Source: a virus. Taken from it: a stretch of 36,667 nucleotides of DNA. Positions 23,433 to 31,239 of this stretch are shown here, in pieces (within the stretch, counting starts at the first letter, position 1; each line of letters begins with the position of its first letter). A program made the translations under genes and the position numbers. Where the stretch lies: positions 1-36,667 of IMG/VR virus record IMGVR_UViG_3300027710_000069; one strand, written 5' to 3'. The notes beneath the pieces were generated by a model. It was not told the DNA's origin and ran no database searches. It saw nothing but the letters and a program-made list of their open reading frames with translations.

Positions 23433-24855
23433 TGTACGCCTCCACTAACATCGGGTAATACGTATCAGACAACTCCACTGAGTATGAGATACGTTTAGAC
23501 GCGTGTGCTGCACGAAGCATGTTACCTTGTCCAGCAAACCCATCAAAGACATACTCACCAGCAAGTGTAGACCGTTCAATCAAGAACTTGTAAAGGTCAG
23601 TTGGCTTGCCTGCCGGATGTTTTTGGTTTTGAATCTGAGGGATATCAATAACAGCTAAGTCAAGTTTGGCTTGCTCATGCCCACCTTTGATAGCATAAAG
23701 GAGACACTCATAAGACTTACGTGGCCAGTGGTTTGGCTTTGGATAAGACGCCACGTTCCCTTTATTCCAAATGAATGGGAAATACATGACCTCAAATACA
23801 GCTTTTGTCTTGAGCATAATCTTGGACTCTTTAATACCCAGGTTATGCTGGAGCGCACATTCTGGTGTAACAAGAAATCCAACCTTACCTTTTTCATCGA
23901 CTCGATAGGAGTCAAATATTGAGCGAATCTTCTCGAACTTTGCAAAGTCGCAGAAGGCATACAGGTGAGCCGCATCAAGGGTGATGCGATCCCATTCCGG
24001 TATAAGGGCTTCGAAGAGATTGAAGCAATAGGCTTCATCGTCATTGTATTCGTGCCACGTGCCGTCCCACGATTGGTCTTTGTGCATTTCGATGCCATAC
24101 GGAGGGTCGGTAACAATAGCTCTAAAGGTATCGGACGGAACTGTCTTGATAACATCCCTGACATCTCCTTTAAAAATCTTATGTTGAGACTGGTTGACCA
24201 CAGTTGTTGCTGCCACTCGTTCCCGATGGGCTTGTGCCGCTTTCTTTTCAACAATCTTTACAGCGTCTTTTAATGACTTAGCTTTAGCAACATCAGGATC
24301 GTCGAGATGATTAACAATGGAAAGATGGGCACCAGCAGAAGAAGGAGCAGTCCCGAAAACTTGAGCAACTTCTGCTTGAGTGACCACAACATCAGGTAAC
24401 ACGTCATTAGCATCAGGATCGCTTTCCGCTTTGGCTTCTTGTTCACGTTGCTTACGTCCAGCAATAATTTCTTTAATACGAGCAAGTGCTCGTGCCTTTT
24501 CTTGCCAAGTCAAATCCTGGCGATCAGAGTTCTCAGACAGCTCAAGCTCTTCTAACTTAAGCACATCTGTTTCGTTTAAAAGATTAACCGGAATCATACC
24601 AACAGGAAGGACTTCCGAGTTGTACTTAACAGGGATGCCGTGTTTAGCCATAGTCCGCATACAACGGAAACGTCGTTCGCCATATACGATGGCTGAATTT
24701 TCCAGGGTGTCAATACCGGGCGGGTGCAGTAAACCGTCTTCGACGATACGGTGATACAGAGCTTCAATAGCTTCTTTGTCAAAGTGACTACGCTGGCGCT
24801 CTGGTTTAATCTTAATCTTGTCTACATGAACAAGTTGTAACCGGATTGTTTCCAT
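23419..24855 (-). CDS. ParB-domain / beta-class DNA methyltransferase fusion
   Basis: 478 residues from ATG 24855 (GGAG upstream); a GTG at 24882 lies inside the terminator. N-terminal ParB nuclease-like domain: IKPERQRSHFD, IVYGERRFR (GERR about 59-62), ELSENSDRQDLTWQEKAR. An HTH follows at about 158-184 (VTQAEVAQVFGTAPSSAGAH). The C-terminal domain has TDPPYG (about 249-254) before FDGFAGQGN (about 437-445), the order of beta-class N6-adenine/N4-cytosine methyltransferases. Such fusions are known in phages and plasmids. No endonuclease partner is seen, so it is an orphan enzyme; the ParB part may give target choice or DNA binding. Confidence 0.85.
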   Translation of the reverse strand: METIRLQLVHVDKIKIKPERQRSHFDKEAIEALYHRIVEDGLLHPPGIDTLENSAIVYGERRFRCMRTMAKHGIPVKYNSEVLPVGMIPVNLLNETDVLKLEELELSENSDRQDLTWQEKARALARIKEIIAGRKQREQEAKAESDPDANDVLPDVVVTQAEVAQVFGTAPSSAGAHLSIVNHLDDPDVAKAKSLKDAVKIVEKKAAQAHRERVAATTVVNQSQHKIFKGDVRDVIKTVPSDTFRAIVTDPPYGIEMHKDQSWDGTWHEYNDDEAYCFNLFEALIPEWDRITLDAAHLYAFCDFAKFEKIRSIFDSYRVDEKGKVGFLVTPECALQHNLGIKESKIMLKTKAVFEVMYFPFIWNKGNVASYPKPNHWPRKSYECLLYAIKGGHEQAKLDLAVIDIPQIQNQKHPAGKPTDLYKFLIERSTLAGEYVFDGFAGQGNMLRAAHASKRISYSVELSDTYYPMLVEAYNECQ

Positions 24856-24870
24856 AAATTTCTCCGTAAA

Positions 24871-24895
24871 AAAAGGAGCCACTAGGACTCCTTTT
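24871..24895. terminator. Terminator between SSB and ParB-methyltransferase genes
   Basis: AAAAGGAG (24871-24878), 9-base loop, CTCCTTTT (24888-24895). On the - strand seven T follow the stem, a good intrinsic terminator 20 bases after the SSB gene; on the + strand the T run is weaker. The next gene's GGAG follows at once on the - strand. Confidence 0.8.
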
Positions 24896-24913
24896 GTTTA
24901 AACCAATGAATAA

Positions 24914-25420
24914 TTAGTCAGGCTGAGTAACACGGCTTACCGTATTGTATTCAACACCAGAATCGCCTTTGGCAACTTTGGTTAAACCAATCACGTTGCG
25001 GCCTTCTAACTGGGCAATAGTAGCATCACCACCATACAGACCAGCGGCAGCGAATAACAGACCCAGGTTAATGTTTTGGTTAACACCAGTCGCCAGCATA
25101 TTGTTTTCATCTAAGTCGAGGAAAGTTTCATAACGGGCACCGATTTTTTCAACACCAATACGGGACAGTTCGTTTTGATCGGCCAGCTCTAAAGGCAGAG
25201 ACAAACGCGCCCAAGGCTTACCTTCTTTTTCACCAGACTGGATTTTTGGTTTGCCGGTTTTGTACATAAACTCACCTTCACCAATCAGGGTGCGGGCAGT
25301 CGCAAAATCTTCAGTTGCCAGTTCGACGTTCAACAAAGCGTTTGCATCAAAGGCACCAAAGCCCGCCATCAGAGTCAGAGTCAAAGCATTCAGAGTCGCA
25401 TTACGTTTTAAAGTCTTCAT
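24914..25420 (-). CDS. Single-stranded DNA-binding protein (DUF669-like OB fold)
   Basis: 168 residues. After a 22-residue leader (MKTLKRNATLNALTLTLMAG, then FG) comes a beta-rich body with GKPWARLSLPLELADQ, ARYETFLDLDENNMLATGVN and LEGRNVIGLTKV, which match the pattern of DUF669-type phage ssDNA-binding proteins (.W..L.L...I.D, ...FLDL....L..G.N). It would coat unwound DNA for polymerase and for the Sak4-like recombinase coded next to it. AGGAA lies before ATG 25420, after a 100-base structured leader. The N-terminal leader is shared with scaffold and capsid. There is no acidic C-terminal tail. Confidence 0.65.
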   Translation of the reverse strand: MKTLKRNATLNALTLTLMAGFGAFDANALLNVELATEDFATARTLIGEGEFMYKTGKPKIQSGEKEGKPWARLSLPLELADQNELSRIGVEKIGARYETFLDLDENNMLATGVNQNINLGLLFAAAGLYGGDATIAQLEGRNVIGLTKVAKGDSGVEYNTVSRVTQPD

Positions 25421-25443
25421 ATAAATTCCTATTCGATTTAAGC

Positions 25444-25458
25444 GTTGCCCTATGCAAC
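25444..25458 (-). other. Small hairpin in the SSB 5' leader
   Basis: GTTGC-CCTAT-GCAAC (5-bp stem, 5-base loop) lies 24 bases before the SSB start. Together with the stem at 25481-25513 it makes a structured leader. Confidence 0.4.
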
Positions 25459-25480
25459 AGGTTTAATACTACTTGAATAT

Positions 25481-25513
25481 AAGGACACTTACAAGCATAA
25501 TAAAAGTGTCCTT
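25481..25513 (-). promoter_or_regulatory. 10-bp stem hairpin in the SSB leader
   Basis: AAGGACACTT (25481-25490) and AAGTGTCCTT (25504-25513) are perfect inverted repeats with a 13-base loop. There is no T run on the - strand after it, so it is not a typical terminator. It could protect the SSB mRNA from decay or be a protein-binding site. The element at 25524-25554 is just upstream. Confidence 0.6.
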
Positions 25514-25523
25514 AAATATTTTT

Positions 25524-25554
25524 TACAGGTATAATAGCCAGCATTATACATGTA
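25524..25554. promoter_or_regulatory. 31-bp TACNNGTA-bounded element, copy 3
   Basis: Ends are TACAGGTA and TACATGTA. Inside, GTATAAT and ATTATAC are an inverted repeat about GCCAGC, the most symmetric copy. It touches the stop codon of the Sak4-like gene and lies about 104 bases before the SSB start, so it may control SSB expression. Confidence 0.75.
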
Positions 25555-26436
25555 TTAAATAAGCGCCTGCTCTTTAAGCCAGCCCATAACTAACGGCTTA
25601 AAGTCCGGATCTAAATCACCAGAATGAGGCAGATACGTAGCCTTCAACTGACAATTTGGATCGATAGTTTTCCATTTAAACTTACCCGTTCCATCCTGGG
25701 TTGCCATAATAAAATCATTGTAAGCAAACGGCATAGACGTCGGCAACTGTTTTCCGAGTGCCTTGAGTGTGGTAATAGTTTTACCAGTGACTTCTTCCTG
25801 CTCCCGAGATAGATGACTCAAGAGGACAAACGGCACACGAATGTTTGCACATTGCAACTGGAACTTATCCAACTGATCAATCGCAACACCCCAGTCCTGC
25901 AAGGTCTTAGTAGGCTTAGCACCGACCGTCAAGTCCATTGCCATCTTAGCCAGCCCTGACATACCGTCGAGAGCCAACACCCGATTGCAACCCCACTTAT
26001 CTACAGGACCGAACTCGACACCGTTCTGATCGATAAAGTTTTCAAACAGATTCATCAACTGAATGAGCTGTTGAAAATCCCTGCGCGACCCTGACTCCAT
26101 TTTACCGAACTCGGCTGCTGCGTTAACAGCACTTGCACCGACTTTCAATTTGGAAAACGATTCGACACCTGGTTTGATATAAGCAAAGTGAATCCGCTTA
26201 CGTTCTTCTTCCGTGAGCTTAGCCAGCATCATTGCTTTGTTTAAGTTACCGATACCTGGCTCTGTAAAGGCAACAAAAACGTCGAAGCCCATTTGAGCCA
26301 GTGTGACAAGGGATGTAGTCTTACCCGAGCCAGGCATCCCCATAAGGATAGTTTTAAAACCCATAACCCAGTCTGGAAAGCTATTAGTAGTAATAAGCTC
26401 TACAGCCTTGGCCATTTCGTCTTTTGTAAACTTCAT
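25555..26436 (-). CDS. Sak4-like RecA-fold ATPase (phage recombinase / AAA_24)
   Basis: 293 residues, GGAG before ATG 26436, two bases after the ligase stop. Walker A is GMPGSGKTTS (33-42), Walker B NRVLALDGMSGL (151-162), and VPFVLLSHLSREQEE is the following sensor-like strand. This is the pattern of AAA_24/Sak4 proteins, minimal RecA-like single-strand annealing/pairing ATPases of phages. An SSB gene directly follows, the usual partner, and exonucleases lie upstream, forming a recombination module. A replicative-helicase loader is the less likely alternative. Confidence 0.75.
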   Translation of the reverse strand: MKFTKDEMAKAVELITTNSFPDWVMGFKTILMGMPGSGKTTSLVTLAQMGFDVFVAFTEPGIGNLNKAMMLAKLTEEERKRIHFAYIKPGVESFSKLKVGASAVNAAAEFGKMESGSRRDFQQLIQLMNLFENFIDQNGVEFGPVDKWGCNRVLALDGMSGLAKMAMDLTVGAKPTKTLQDWGVAIDQLDKFQLQCANIRVPFVLLSHLSREQEEVTGKTITTLKALGKQLPTSMPFAYNDFIMATQDGTGKFKWKTIDPNCQLKATYLPHSGDLDPDFKPLVMGWLKEQALI

Positions 26437-26437
26437 C

Positions 26438-27367
26438 TTAATACTCCGTCATATCAATTGGATCACGCCAGCGAACCCCAACCGGCTGTCTTGGTTTTTC
26501 AACAGTACCATAAGTCATGCACTTGTATTGTATAATGCGATCACGGAGTGATGCACGTTGAGAATACATGTCAATACGATTGAGCATAGTAAAGAGATGC
26601 CCACCGCCGATATCAAATTGGACTTTAGATTTAACATCTTCGACAAGCAACGACCCAATTGCATCTACAATAACATTCCCGTTCTCTAGTTCTTCCAGAA
26701 TGGTGAGTGGGAAATTGCTGGCTTCATAAGTTGACCGTTTGATTTCCAAAGGAGCCCAATCAAGCACACGAGCTTCAAACAACTCTTTACCAAATGGCTT
26801 AAGTTTACCAGCACCTCCTTCATTAAAGGTAGAACGTCCATGTTTATATAAGCCTCGTGGAGCTTTAGTGATGATGCCTTCGTAACCTTCCTTGAGGGCA
26901 GCTTCGTACAACTCTGTAAGAAGTTGAGCGTTACGAGCAATGCGTTGCTCAATAAATACGACAAAACCAGGAGCACTAGCACTATGCCAATCGATAATCC
27001 GAGTAAGGCGATCATCGAAGGCAACACCTGCCAACACCCAATCAAAGACGTAAAATCTGAGTTCATGTTGATCCAACTCCTTCGGCCATTCAATTGACAT
27101 AACCGCAGTCTGAGTTAAAGACATACATTGCTCGTCAGCCGGATTCCCATAAACCCATTCCCCATCAATACCAGATGGTAACCTCGTGGCAAGATGTCTT
27201 ACATACTTTGAAGGCAACTCTTTACCACTAGTTGAGCCAGCTTTACCACAGTGTATGGTGCAACGAATGCCATCTAACTTGTTAGAAACATAGACTGGGT
27301 ATCTCATTTTTTCCGGTGTCTGTTTCCCTTCAAATTCGATAGAGAAACATTTCATTGGTTTGAACAT
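26438..27367 (-). CDS. ATP-dependent DNA ligase
   Basis: 309 residues, GGAG before ATG 27367. Nucleotidyltransferase motifs in order: SNKLDGIR (Lys 30 is the adenylated residue), GIDGEWVYG (67-74), FYVFDW (105-110), EGYEGIITKAP (motif IV, 160-170) and GKLKPFG (motif V, 187-193). It has a catalytic core and a short C-terminal OB-like domain, as in T7-type ligases. It seals nicks in lagging-strand and recombination intermediates. The next gene starts two bases after the stop. Confidence 0.9.
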   Translation of the reverse strand: MFKPMKCFSIEFEGKQTPEKMRYPVYVSNKLDGIRCTIHCGKAGSTSGKELPSKYVRHLATRLPSGIDGEWVYGNPADEQCMSLTQTAVMSIEWPKELDQHELRFYVFDWVLAGVAFDDRLTRIIDWHSASAPGFVVFIEQRIARNAQLLTELYEAALKEGYEGIITKAPRGLYKHGRSTFNEGGAGKLKPFGKELFEARVLDWAPLEIKRSTYEASNFPLTILEELENGNVIVDAIGSLLVEDVKSKVQFDIGGGHLFTMLNRIDMYSQRASLRDRIIQYKCMTYGTVEKPRQPVGVRWRDPIDMTEY

Positions 27368-27380
27368 ACAAGCTCCAAGA

Positions 27381-27401
27381 AAAGGAGGGCCGGAGCCCTC
27401 T
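27381..27401 (-). terminator. Terminator-like hairpin before the ligase gene
   Basis: GAGGGC-CGGA-GCCCTC (27385-27400) forms a stable stem; on the - strand CTTTT follows. It lies just after the stop of the 97-residue gene and just before the ligase GGAG, so it may terminate part of the transcript. Confidence 0.7.
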
Positions 27402-27403
27402 AA

Positions 27404-27697
27404 TTAAAAATCAAAATTATCAAGCAAGAAATTGATACGTGCATTTAACTCTTCAAGACCATGTGACTTTGTAAGTAAAGACTGGCCTAAAGACGAACGA
27501 GCTGATCCGATAGCAACTTCAGATGGAGGAAAATCAGAATCCACCAGCAACGGGTTTAACTTTGTTTGTAACCTGTCAACTGTGTCATACAAATTTCTGA
27601 TGTTATCATCCAATTTATCGAGAGCGGTGCTGCAAGTAAAAAAATCAGATGAACCTTTGACAGCAGTTGCTGTCCCAACTATTTGATTTTTAGACAT
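27404..27697 (-). CDS. Hypothetical helical protein (97 residues)
   Basis: Not recognised. Residues about 26-50 (LDKLDDNIRNLYDTVDRLQT) and 80-94 (LEELNARINFLLDNF) look like short coiled coils; the middle is Ser/Leu-rich. The start overlaps the end of the exonuclease gene by 8 bases, so it is coupled to it. It may be an accessory factor of the replication-recombination genes, by position only. Confidence 0.65.
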   Translation of the reverse strand: MSKNQIVGTATAVKGSSDFFTCSTALDKLDDNIRNLYDTVDRLQTKLNPLLVDSDFPPSEVAIGSARSSLGQSLLTKSHGLEELNARINFLLDNFDF

Positions 27698-28352
27698 TTG
27701 TTACAACCTCTAAAGTCAATGGAACATAGTCCTCAGGTTGCACACCAGCAGCAGTCAGTTCCCGCATTTTATAAAAGACATCAATCATGGCATCGACATC
27801 ATTCATTGCGTTGTGAGCACCAATATGAGGGCGACCGCACAAAGCAACCAGAGCTTCTTCCAGCTTAGGCATCTTATAACCAGTCATACCCTTCTTCTGC
27901 TGAGCTGCGCTAAGAGGTGCTTTAACCCAGTCTTTAGCAGCATTCATTACGCAGACATGTTGAGCAGTTTCCCACTCATGGTTGCCCTGACCCAACGTCC
28001 TGTCCAACATAATTTGAGTAATCTTCCGGTCGAACTCGGCATTGAACGCCATAACGATCCGATCAGATTGCAAAAATAAATCATGCAAGGTTTGCATAAC
28101 ACGTTCCGGAGTCAGGCCACGTTGCTTAGCCAGCTCTTGACTAACGCCATGAATATCGACTAAGAACCCAGGAATAAAGACACCGTGGTCAATGATGAAC
28201 TCCATGGAACCCAACACCCGACGTGTATCGAGTTCAATTACTTTGACTGCATGCTGTACGCACAGAGCTTGGCCTTCCTGAAACGGATCGCCTTCTTTCG
28301 GAAAGCCAGTCGTTTCAGTATCATGGAAAAAAATTACACGTGATTGTGACAT
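27690..28352 (-). CDS. DEDDh 3'-5' exonuclease (DnaQ-like)
   Basis: 220 residues. FFHDTETTGFP has the first two acidic residues (Asp 11, Glu 13); AFNAEFDRKI the third (Asp 108); and HNAMNDVDA the His 180 and Asp 185 of the DEDDh class. The fold is that of proofreading subunits and RNase T-like exonucleases. AGAGGA precedes ATG 28352, five bases after the nuclease gene stop. The polymerase has its own exonuclease domain, so this one more likely works in recombination or in host DNA degradation. Confidence 0.85.
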   Translation of the reverse strand: MSQSRVIFFHDTETTGFPKEGDPFQEGQALCVQHAVKVIELDTRRVLGSMEFIIDHGVFIPGFLVDIHGVSQELAKQRGLTPERVMQTLHDLFLQSDRIVMAFNAEFDRKITQIMLDRTLGQGNHEWETAQHVCVMNAAKDWVKAPLSAAQQKKGMTGYKMPKLEEALVALCGRPHIGAHNAMNDVDAMIDVFYKMRELTAAGVQPEDYVPLTLEVVTNV

Positions 28353-28357
28353 AGGAA

Positions 28358-29341
28358 TTATTCCTCTTGATTTGGATTAGTTGGATCCCAAACACGAATA
28401 TCAAAATCTGATACCCAGCGTTCCGGATGTTGTGTTTTGCACAAAGACTGAAACTCACAGCCTGAGTACGAGTTGCACGCATTACTAAAGTGTCCACGTT
28501 GTGGGACCATATGCGCGAGTTTTACTGCATGAAACTTTGGATTATTTTTTTGAGCTTCATGCTGTTCTTTCAGAACTCCATAATAGGCAATCATATTTGC
28601 TACAGTCACGTGCAAATCTTCCCACCACTTATCGAGTTCCCATTGTTGTCTGCGAGTAATTGACTCCATAAAATCAACACGGTCTACATAAAAACAAGCT
28701 CCACGAACTATGGCTCCGAGCACAGGAAGCCCATAAGTTTTTGCACCGTAAACATAGCCCGTAAATTGGCTTCGAAAATCCCATTGACCCGCCCAAGACT
28801 GTCCGAGCTGGGAACACGTTTTATCATCCATAACGAAGATACCGCCGCCATATTCCGATAACATGTCGAAGCGTCCGTGATATAATATTGGCTGGCCTGT
28901 ATCTGGATTCTTAAGACCAAGCTCCAGCGTAAAAGACTTTTCAACAGCAGCCTCCCCGTTCATAATAAGCGGCGTCACTACATCAGTAGAATGGCCGAAC
29001 TTATTAAAGTATTTAATATAGAGTTCAGCAATCCTGTGAAAGGATTTCTTTGTCGTTGAAAATACTTTATCAACTTCAGGGTCGTAACCAAATGCTTTAA
29101 TGAGGGCTTTGAAACCCAGCAGTCGTGACGCCTCAAAGTCACCTTTAACAGGACTTGATTCGTTGTAATATGCTTTACGATAAGTCTCTAAAGCTTCCGC
29201 ATAAACTGCACCTGCATCCAAATGAACTCGAGGTCCTTTAGGACTCAGGTGCAAAAAATGCGCCATGAAAGCTTTTGTTTCACACGTCTGCCATGACGAC
29301 ACAATAGTGTTATCAAGAACTTTAGGGAACAAAAAATCCAT
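28358..29341 (-). CDS. PD-(D/E)XK nuclease with Cas4/AddB-type Fe-S cysteines
   Basis: 327 residues, AAGGA before ATG 29341. The nuclease core is GRFDML (156-161), VMDDKTC (Asp 172, Asp 173, Lys 174) and QFTGYVYG (Gln 191, Tyr 195), the RecB-family pattern. Four cysteines, Cys 20 and Cys 288, 294 and 300 (ACNSYSGCEFQSLC), have the one-plus-three arrangement of Cas4 and AddB proteins, which bind a 4Fe-4S cluster. Likely a 5'-3' or end-processing exonuclease that gives single strands for the Sak4-like protein. Confidence 0.85.
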   Translation of the reverse strand: MDFLFPKVLDNTIVSSWQTCETKAFMAHFLHLSPKGPRVHLDAGAVYAEALETYRKAYYNESSPVKGDFEASRLLGFKALIKAFGYDPEVDKVFSTTKKSFHRIAELYIKYFNKFGHSTDVVTPLIMNGEAAVEKSFTLELGLKNPDTGQPILYHGRFDMLSEYGGGIFVMDDKTCSQLGQSWAGQWDFRSQFTGYVYGAKTYGLPVLGAIVRGACFYVDRVDFMESITRRQQWELDKWWEDLHVTVANMIAYYGVLKEQHEAQKNNPKFHAVKLAHMVPQRGHFSNACNSYSGCEFQSLCKTQHPERWVSDFDIRVWDPTNPNQEE

Positions 29342-29351
29342 GACGCAATCC

Positions 29352-29597
29352 TTATGAAAGAAGATCGCCGAGCAAATCCTGCGCGGCTTTCTTGGTTATT
29401 TTTTTGGCAGTTGCCGCCGTTGCAACTTTATCAGACTTAGGCTTTGCAACCTTAGCTGTTTTGTCACGGAACGATTGCAGCAAATTGATTGCTTCTTTGA
29501 GTTCTTCGTCAGGAATATCTTCCCCACGATTAACTCTGATACGAAAGTCAGTCAACTTGTCAATGACCTGCGCTTCTGGTTCTTTGATATCAGCCAT
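29352..29597 (-). CDS. Small hypothetical protein with LLGDLL C-terminus
   Basis: 81 residues, GGAG before ATG 29597. Charged helical N-terminal half (RGEDIPDEELKEAINLLQSF), a Lys/Ala/Thr-rich linker (about 48-70) and a final short helix AAQDLLGDLLS. A similar ALDLLGDLLD is near the N-terminus of the 190-residue protein at 31929. The mobile linker plus short terminal helix looks like a protein-docking peptide. Not recognised. Starts directly after the ribbon-helix-helix gene stop. Confidence 0.6.
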   Translation of the reverse strand: MADIKEPEAQVIDKLTDFRIRVNRGEDIPDEELKEAINLLQSFRDKTAKVAKPKSDKVATAATAKKITKKAAQDLLGDLLS

Positions 29598-29801
29598 TTA
29601 AGACTCCAACATTTTTTTTACTTTAGCTTCGCTGGAACGCAGCTCCCGCTTAAGCACTTCAATGATAAATGTGTTGTACGACCCTTTAACAACACGACCT
29701 TTTTCTGGATTAAACAACAGCTCATCCATACGCTTCCTGACATCTTCGGGAATATAAATGGTGAACCGTTCTGTCTTAACTTCACTTTTTGGTCTAGACA
29801 T
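29598..29801 (-). CDS. Ribbon-helix-helix (Arc/CopG-like) DNA-binding protein
   Basis: 67 residues. ERFTIYIPEDVRKRMDELL (about 11-29) has the beta strand and first helix, and GSYNTFIIEVLKREL (about 40-54) the second helix of the ribbon-helix-helix fold, which binds palindromic operators as dimers. It is a candidate for the regulator of the TACNNGTA elements, though nothing in the sequence proves this. The start overlaps the end of the helicase frame (ATG within aATGtc). Confidence 0.65.
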   Translation of the reverse strand: MSRPKSEVKTERFTIYIPEDVRKRMDELLFNPEKGRVVKGSYNTFIIEVLKRELRSSEAKVKKMLES

Positions 29802-30105
29802 TATCTTGCTCCAAGTACGTTAACGTGTGCTTTGCACGTGTAATCATAACATAACGCAAGTTTAACTCTTGCTGAAATGCTTCTGTATCGCCAGGATCTA
29901 CCCAAGGAGCTGGGCTTAAATCCGGCCGCAAAAAGAATACATGATCTGCTTCAAGCCCTTTAGACTTATGACCGGTACAGAGTTCGGTCCGAACTTAGAG
30001 GTCATAAGCTCTTTGAACTTATCAGCTATATCATCAGGGTTTTTCACGGTATCTGCAACAACATAAATACAGTCACGTTCGTCTTGCAAACGCGAAATTA
30101 AACCT
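29794..30105 (-). pseudogene. Helicase C-terminal part, out of frame (motifs V and VI)
   Basis: After the stop at 30106 the coding continues in the +1 frame (SLKGLISRLQDERDCIYVV...) to about 29990 and then in the original frame: TELCTGHKSKGLE and LRYVMITRAKHTL are helicase motifs V and VI, with stop TAG at 29794-29796 overlapping the next start. Two compensating single-base shifts (one near 30110-30125, one near 29985) would give one helicase of about 480 residues. The second lies on a perfect palindrome, AGTTCGG-T-CCGAACT (29981-29995). Sequencing error, recent mutation or recoding are possible; I favour the first two. Confidence 0.7.
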
Positions 30106-31239
30106 TTAAGACTTAATGGTTTCTATCTTAGCTTCGTAATACTCGTGGACAGCTGTTTTAAAAACTGACATACCAGTCGCCCCTTTAGCTAATTTTTTAG
30201 CAACCTTTGCCAACCTGTCCGGATAGTCTGACATCAATTGAAAAGGCTTGCCGGATGAAAGAAGCTTCAAAGCAACTTCAAGTAACGGGCTGTTAGTCCG
30301 ACATACAATTAAGGACTGATTGTCGATGTTAGAGTTTAGTAAAGAACTCACACGAGATGTTTTGATTTCACCCTCACCAGCGCCCGGACGTGGTTGTAAG
30401 AATTTCCCAACAATAGCTTCCGACTCCTGAATAATAGCCAGATCACAACGCCACGTTACAGACAGCGGAAGTGTTTCACACTTGAACGCAGTCTCGAAAG
30501 CATCCATAGCACCAGTCAAGGCACCAGCAAAAGCATAGATAGCCTGGTGACGATCACCTACGCCAATCATCCGTTTGCCAAACAGACTAATAAGATGCAA
30601 ACGAATAGCACTAACGTCTTGCAATTCATCCACAACAACACAGTCGTAATCTTTTAAATACCAGCGTTTGTGGTGAGCAAAGTAAGCCAACATCCACAGC
30701 ATATCACCAAAGGTATAACCAGACGGGCTTTTGAGCTCTTCCGCTAAGAGGAACTTTGCCCACTTAACCGCATCCGCATAGTCCAGAGTTGCATTTTCAA
30801 TATCAATCAACCTGCCGTCGTCACCTATGGTTTCTTCAAAGAAATCATTAGTCCAATTTTGATATTCAATAAACACACCTTCAACGGACAGTTGAAACAA
30901 CGTAATCAATTCGTCCACGTATTGTGCATCTTGCTTTGACAGCCCTTGTTGCTTTGCCAAGTTTTGATACTTGTATGAATCAACCGCTAAACGTCCAATA
31001 CGAGAACTCAAGTGGGCCAGGCCGATTGCATGGAAAGTCTTACAAGTGCGACGTGGCATACGACGAGCAAGCTCATCAGCGATTGATTTATTAAAGGCAA
31101 GGAACAAAGTCGAAGATGGCAATAAGTGATTACCTTCGACAATAGTGGTAGTTTTACCAGTACCGGGTCCAGCTTCGATAAGAAGATTTGCACGTCCACG
31201 AAACACATGGTGGATTGCATCTTGTTCGATTGTATTCAT
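30106..31239 (-). CDS. SF1 (UvrD/Dda-like) DNA helicase, N-terminal part
   Basis: 377 residues. Motif I AGPGTGKTTT (23-32), Ia LFLAFNKSIADE, II VVVDELQDVS (201-210), III IGVGDRHQAIYAFAGA (225-240), IV VTWRCD and QSLIVCRTN. Motifs V and VI are not in this frame but follow in the next 300 bases (see 29794-30105). Such helicases unwind DNA at forks or during recombination. As read, the protein lacks the arginine finger and could not hydrolyse ATP normally. ATG 31239 overlaps the preceding gene as ATGA. Confidence 0.85.
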   Translation of the reverse strand: MNTIEQDAIHHVFRGRANLLIEAGPGTGKTTTIVEGNHLLPSSTLFLAFNKSIADELARRMPRRTCKTFHAIGLAHLSSRIGRLAVDSYKYQNLAKQQGLSKQDAQYVDELITLFQLSVEGVFIEYQNWTNDFFEETIGDDGRLIDIENATLDYADAVKWAKFLLAEELKSPSGYTFGDMLWMLAYFAHHKRWYLKDYDCVVVDELQDVSAIRLHLISLFGKRMIGVGDRHQAIYAFAGALTGAMDAFETAFKCETLPLSVTWRCDLAIIQESEAIVGKFLQPRPGAGEGEIKTSRVSSLLNSNIDNQSLIVCRTNSPLLEVALKLLSSGKPFQLMSDYPDRLAKVAKKLAKGATGMSVFKTAVHEYYEAKIETIKS

